From Neocallimastix lanati (nom. inval.) (Eukaryota; Neocallimastigomycota; Neocallimastigomycetes; Neocallimastigales; Neocallimastigaceae): DNA of 64,000 bases. Location: positions 1,335,501 through 1,399,500 of the forward strand of contig JACVTC010000018.1 in assembly GCA_016946835.1 (NCBI GenBank), read 5' to 3'. The notes beneath the pieces are model-generated. The model was not told the origin of the DNA. It did no database searches and worked only from the letters and a program-made list of their open reading frames with translations. Position 1 is the stretch's first letter. Each line of letters begins with the position of its first letter. Position numbers and translations under genes: made by a program. Shown piece after piece: positions 62,695 through 64,000 of this stretch.

Positions 62695-63305
62695 CTAACT
62701 TTTCTTTTTAATGTTTACTTTTGTTCTTTTATCACTTGGATAATATATTCCAAATTCATTTATTTTCAAAACAATATTATTTTTATTTGCATAATCCATT
62801 AATAATTTAACTATTTCAATATTATCTTTTCTAGTAGCCTCGAGAAGTGGATAATTTACATATTTATAACCCTTTTCATTTATTTTTAAAACAATACTAT
62901 TTTTATTGGCATAAACCATTAATAATTTAATTATTTCAATAATATTACGATAAGTTGCCTGGAGAAGCAGATAATTCCTATCTTTATCCTTTTCATTTAT
63001 ATTCAAAACAAAATCAATTTTATTTGAATAATAATTATTAAATTAATTATATCTATATTATTATTAGTAACGGTCCAGAGAAGTGGATAACTTCCATTAT
63101 TAATCTGTAAATTTATTATTAATTCAATATTATTTTTATTGGCATATTCAATTGGTAATTTTACTATATTAATATTATTATTATAAGTGGCTCGAGAAAC
63201 GGATAATCCCCAGTGTATAATTATTTCTATATCAATATTATTTTTATTAGCATAATGAAATAGTAATTTGACTATTTCAATATTATTCTTTAACCTAAAA
63301 AACAT
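62695..63305 (-). pseudogene. Ankyrin-repeat protein gene, frameshifted or partial
   Basis: Minus strand. Frame 63305-63003 has 'RLKNNIEIVKLLFHYANKNN' and 'NNNINIVKLPIEYANKNNIE'. A frame change near 63030 leads to 63000-62695 with 'INEKDKDRNYLLLQATYRNI', 'EIIKLLMVYANKNSIVLKIN' and 'RKDNIEIVKLLMDYANKNNI', ending in a basic tail. There are about five ankyrin units of ~35-40 residues in the style typical of anaerobic-fungal ankyrin proteins. No clear upstream start or signal; the first unit begins mid-repeat, so it is 5'-truncated as well as shifted. The single shift could be a sequencing error. Confidence 0.8.
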
Positions 63306-63352
63306 AAAATGAACGTTTTAAATGTCAATTTTTAGAAGACCACATTATAAAA

Positions 63353-63580
63353 ATTAAATCGAGAAGAATACATTAAAGACGGAGATAACATCAGAAAAAT
63401 TATTAAGAAAAATAAAGACAAACTTCAACAAATAAATGAAGCACATTCAAATTGGACACGAAAGATTTTGTAGTACTTATGAAACACTAAAGAAAGCTTG
63501 TTATTGGAAAGATATTACTATTGATATTAGAAGATATATTCAAAATTGTGCTACTTATCAAATAGGTAAAAAAAAAAAAA
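63353..63580 (+). pseudogene. Integrase HHCC zinc-finger remnant (retroelement)
   Basis: 'EEYIKDGDNIRKIIKKNKDK' and 'LQQINEAHSN' lead, after a one-base frame change near 63450, into 'IGHERFCSTYETLKKACYWK' and 'DITIDIRRYIQNCATYQIGK'. This is the H..H..C..C finger of an integrase (H2C2 type). The second Cys is Tyr (TAT for TGT). A run of A residues follows and homology ends. No catalytic core is present. It differs from the two Ty3/gypsy integrases above, so it derives from another retroelement lineage. Confidence 0.75.
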
Positions 63581-63659
63581 AAAAAAAAATTCTAACCCTA
63601 CATAGAAATATACAGCAAAATAATTTAAAGTATATTTCATTAAAAAATAAAATATAACT

Positions 63660-64000
63660 TTTATTTATTAATTAATTAATTAATTAGTCTTTGTAACTTT
63701 TCTCTAACATAAAAGTTAACTTTTCTTTATTTACATTATTTCATTTCTGGATATTTAATTAATTTCATTGATTTTTTTTTTTTTTTTAGAATAATAAAGT
63801 TTTTAATAATAATATATTTTTAGAAATATAATATATTTTTATATATTATATATTATATTGTAATATAAAAAATATTATTATAATTTTAATTTGTTTAACG
63901 TAAATATTTATTGTATATAACTCATGGTTATATTTAATTATTATAGTAAGTTATTATATAAATCTATTTCACACTAGATTTTTTAATATTGTGTTATTAT
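63660..64000. other. AT-rich sequence, nothing recognised
   Basis: Short TTAATTAA repeats and a T run at 63772-63787; no gene seen. Confidence 0.5.

Overview
The window looks like nuclear DNA of an anaerobic gut fungus (Neocallimastigomycota). This is inferred from extreme A+T content, long homopolymers and microsatellites, Asn-rich proteins, ankyrin repeats of the 'YANKNNI' type, hevein-type (CBM18) chitin-binding modules, short GT-AG introns, and Ty1/copia and Ty3/gypsy elements. No taxonomic marker is present.

0-12.1 kb: a decayed Ty3/gypsy chromovirus (RT, RNase H, integrase, chromodomain; five in-frame stops and one frameshift), then gene-free DNA made of two copies of a ~1.9-kb duplicated block, each with a GC-rich hairpin module, plus a set of long perfect or near-perfect hairpins. 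12.1 kb: an intact tRNA-Ser(GCT). 12.2-14.8 kb: a strand-asymmetric A-rich tract holding a copia RT fragment. 14.8-18.25 kb: a second Ty3/gypsy relic on the minus strand that has lost its RT. 18.7-19.35 kb: a secreted Cys-rich protein with a GPI-like tail. 19.5-25.8 kb: a nearly complete Ty1/copia element with both LTRs, a candidate 5-bp target duplication, a polypurine tract and a primer site complementary to the anticodon arm of tRNA-Lys(CTT); its catalytic residues are mutated. 26.5-28.1 kb: a broken gene of unknown family.

28-45 kb: microsatellites, LTR-like relics, several dead ankyrin or ankyrin-linked genes, and one well-preserved 12-exon gene (36678-39789, minus). It encodes a signal peptide, leucine-rich repeats with one repeat per phase-2 exon, and three hevein-like domains. 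One intron has lost its 3' splice site.

45.6-62.4 kb: a tandem array of six 2.4-3.6-kb units, all in one orientation. Each carries a 48-codon ORF on the minus strand; five are intact and one has a 1-bp frameshift. The peptide has an Asn/Ser/Thr-rich N-terminus, a Lys-rich centre, a near-invariant C-terminal segment and a terminal Cys-Thr/Ser-Ile-Gln, which is a CaaX prenylation box. This is the layout of fungal a-factor/M-factor-type lipopeptide pheromone precursors. An identical 28-bp element lies 221-229 bp upstream of every copy. This array is the most interesting feature of the window. A 561-bp solo LTR interrupts the last unit.

62.7-64 kb: an ankyrin-repeat pseudogene and an integrase zinc-finger remnant. 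Everything was read by eye; LTR boundaries without terminal motifs, array edges and relic limits are approximate.
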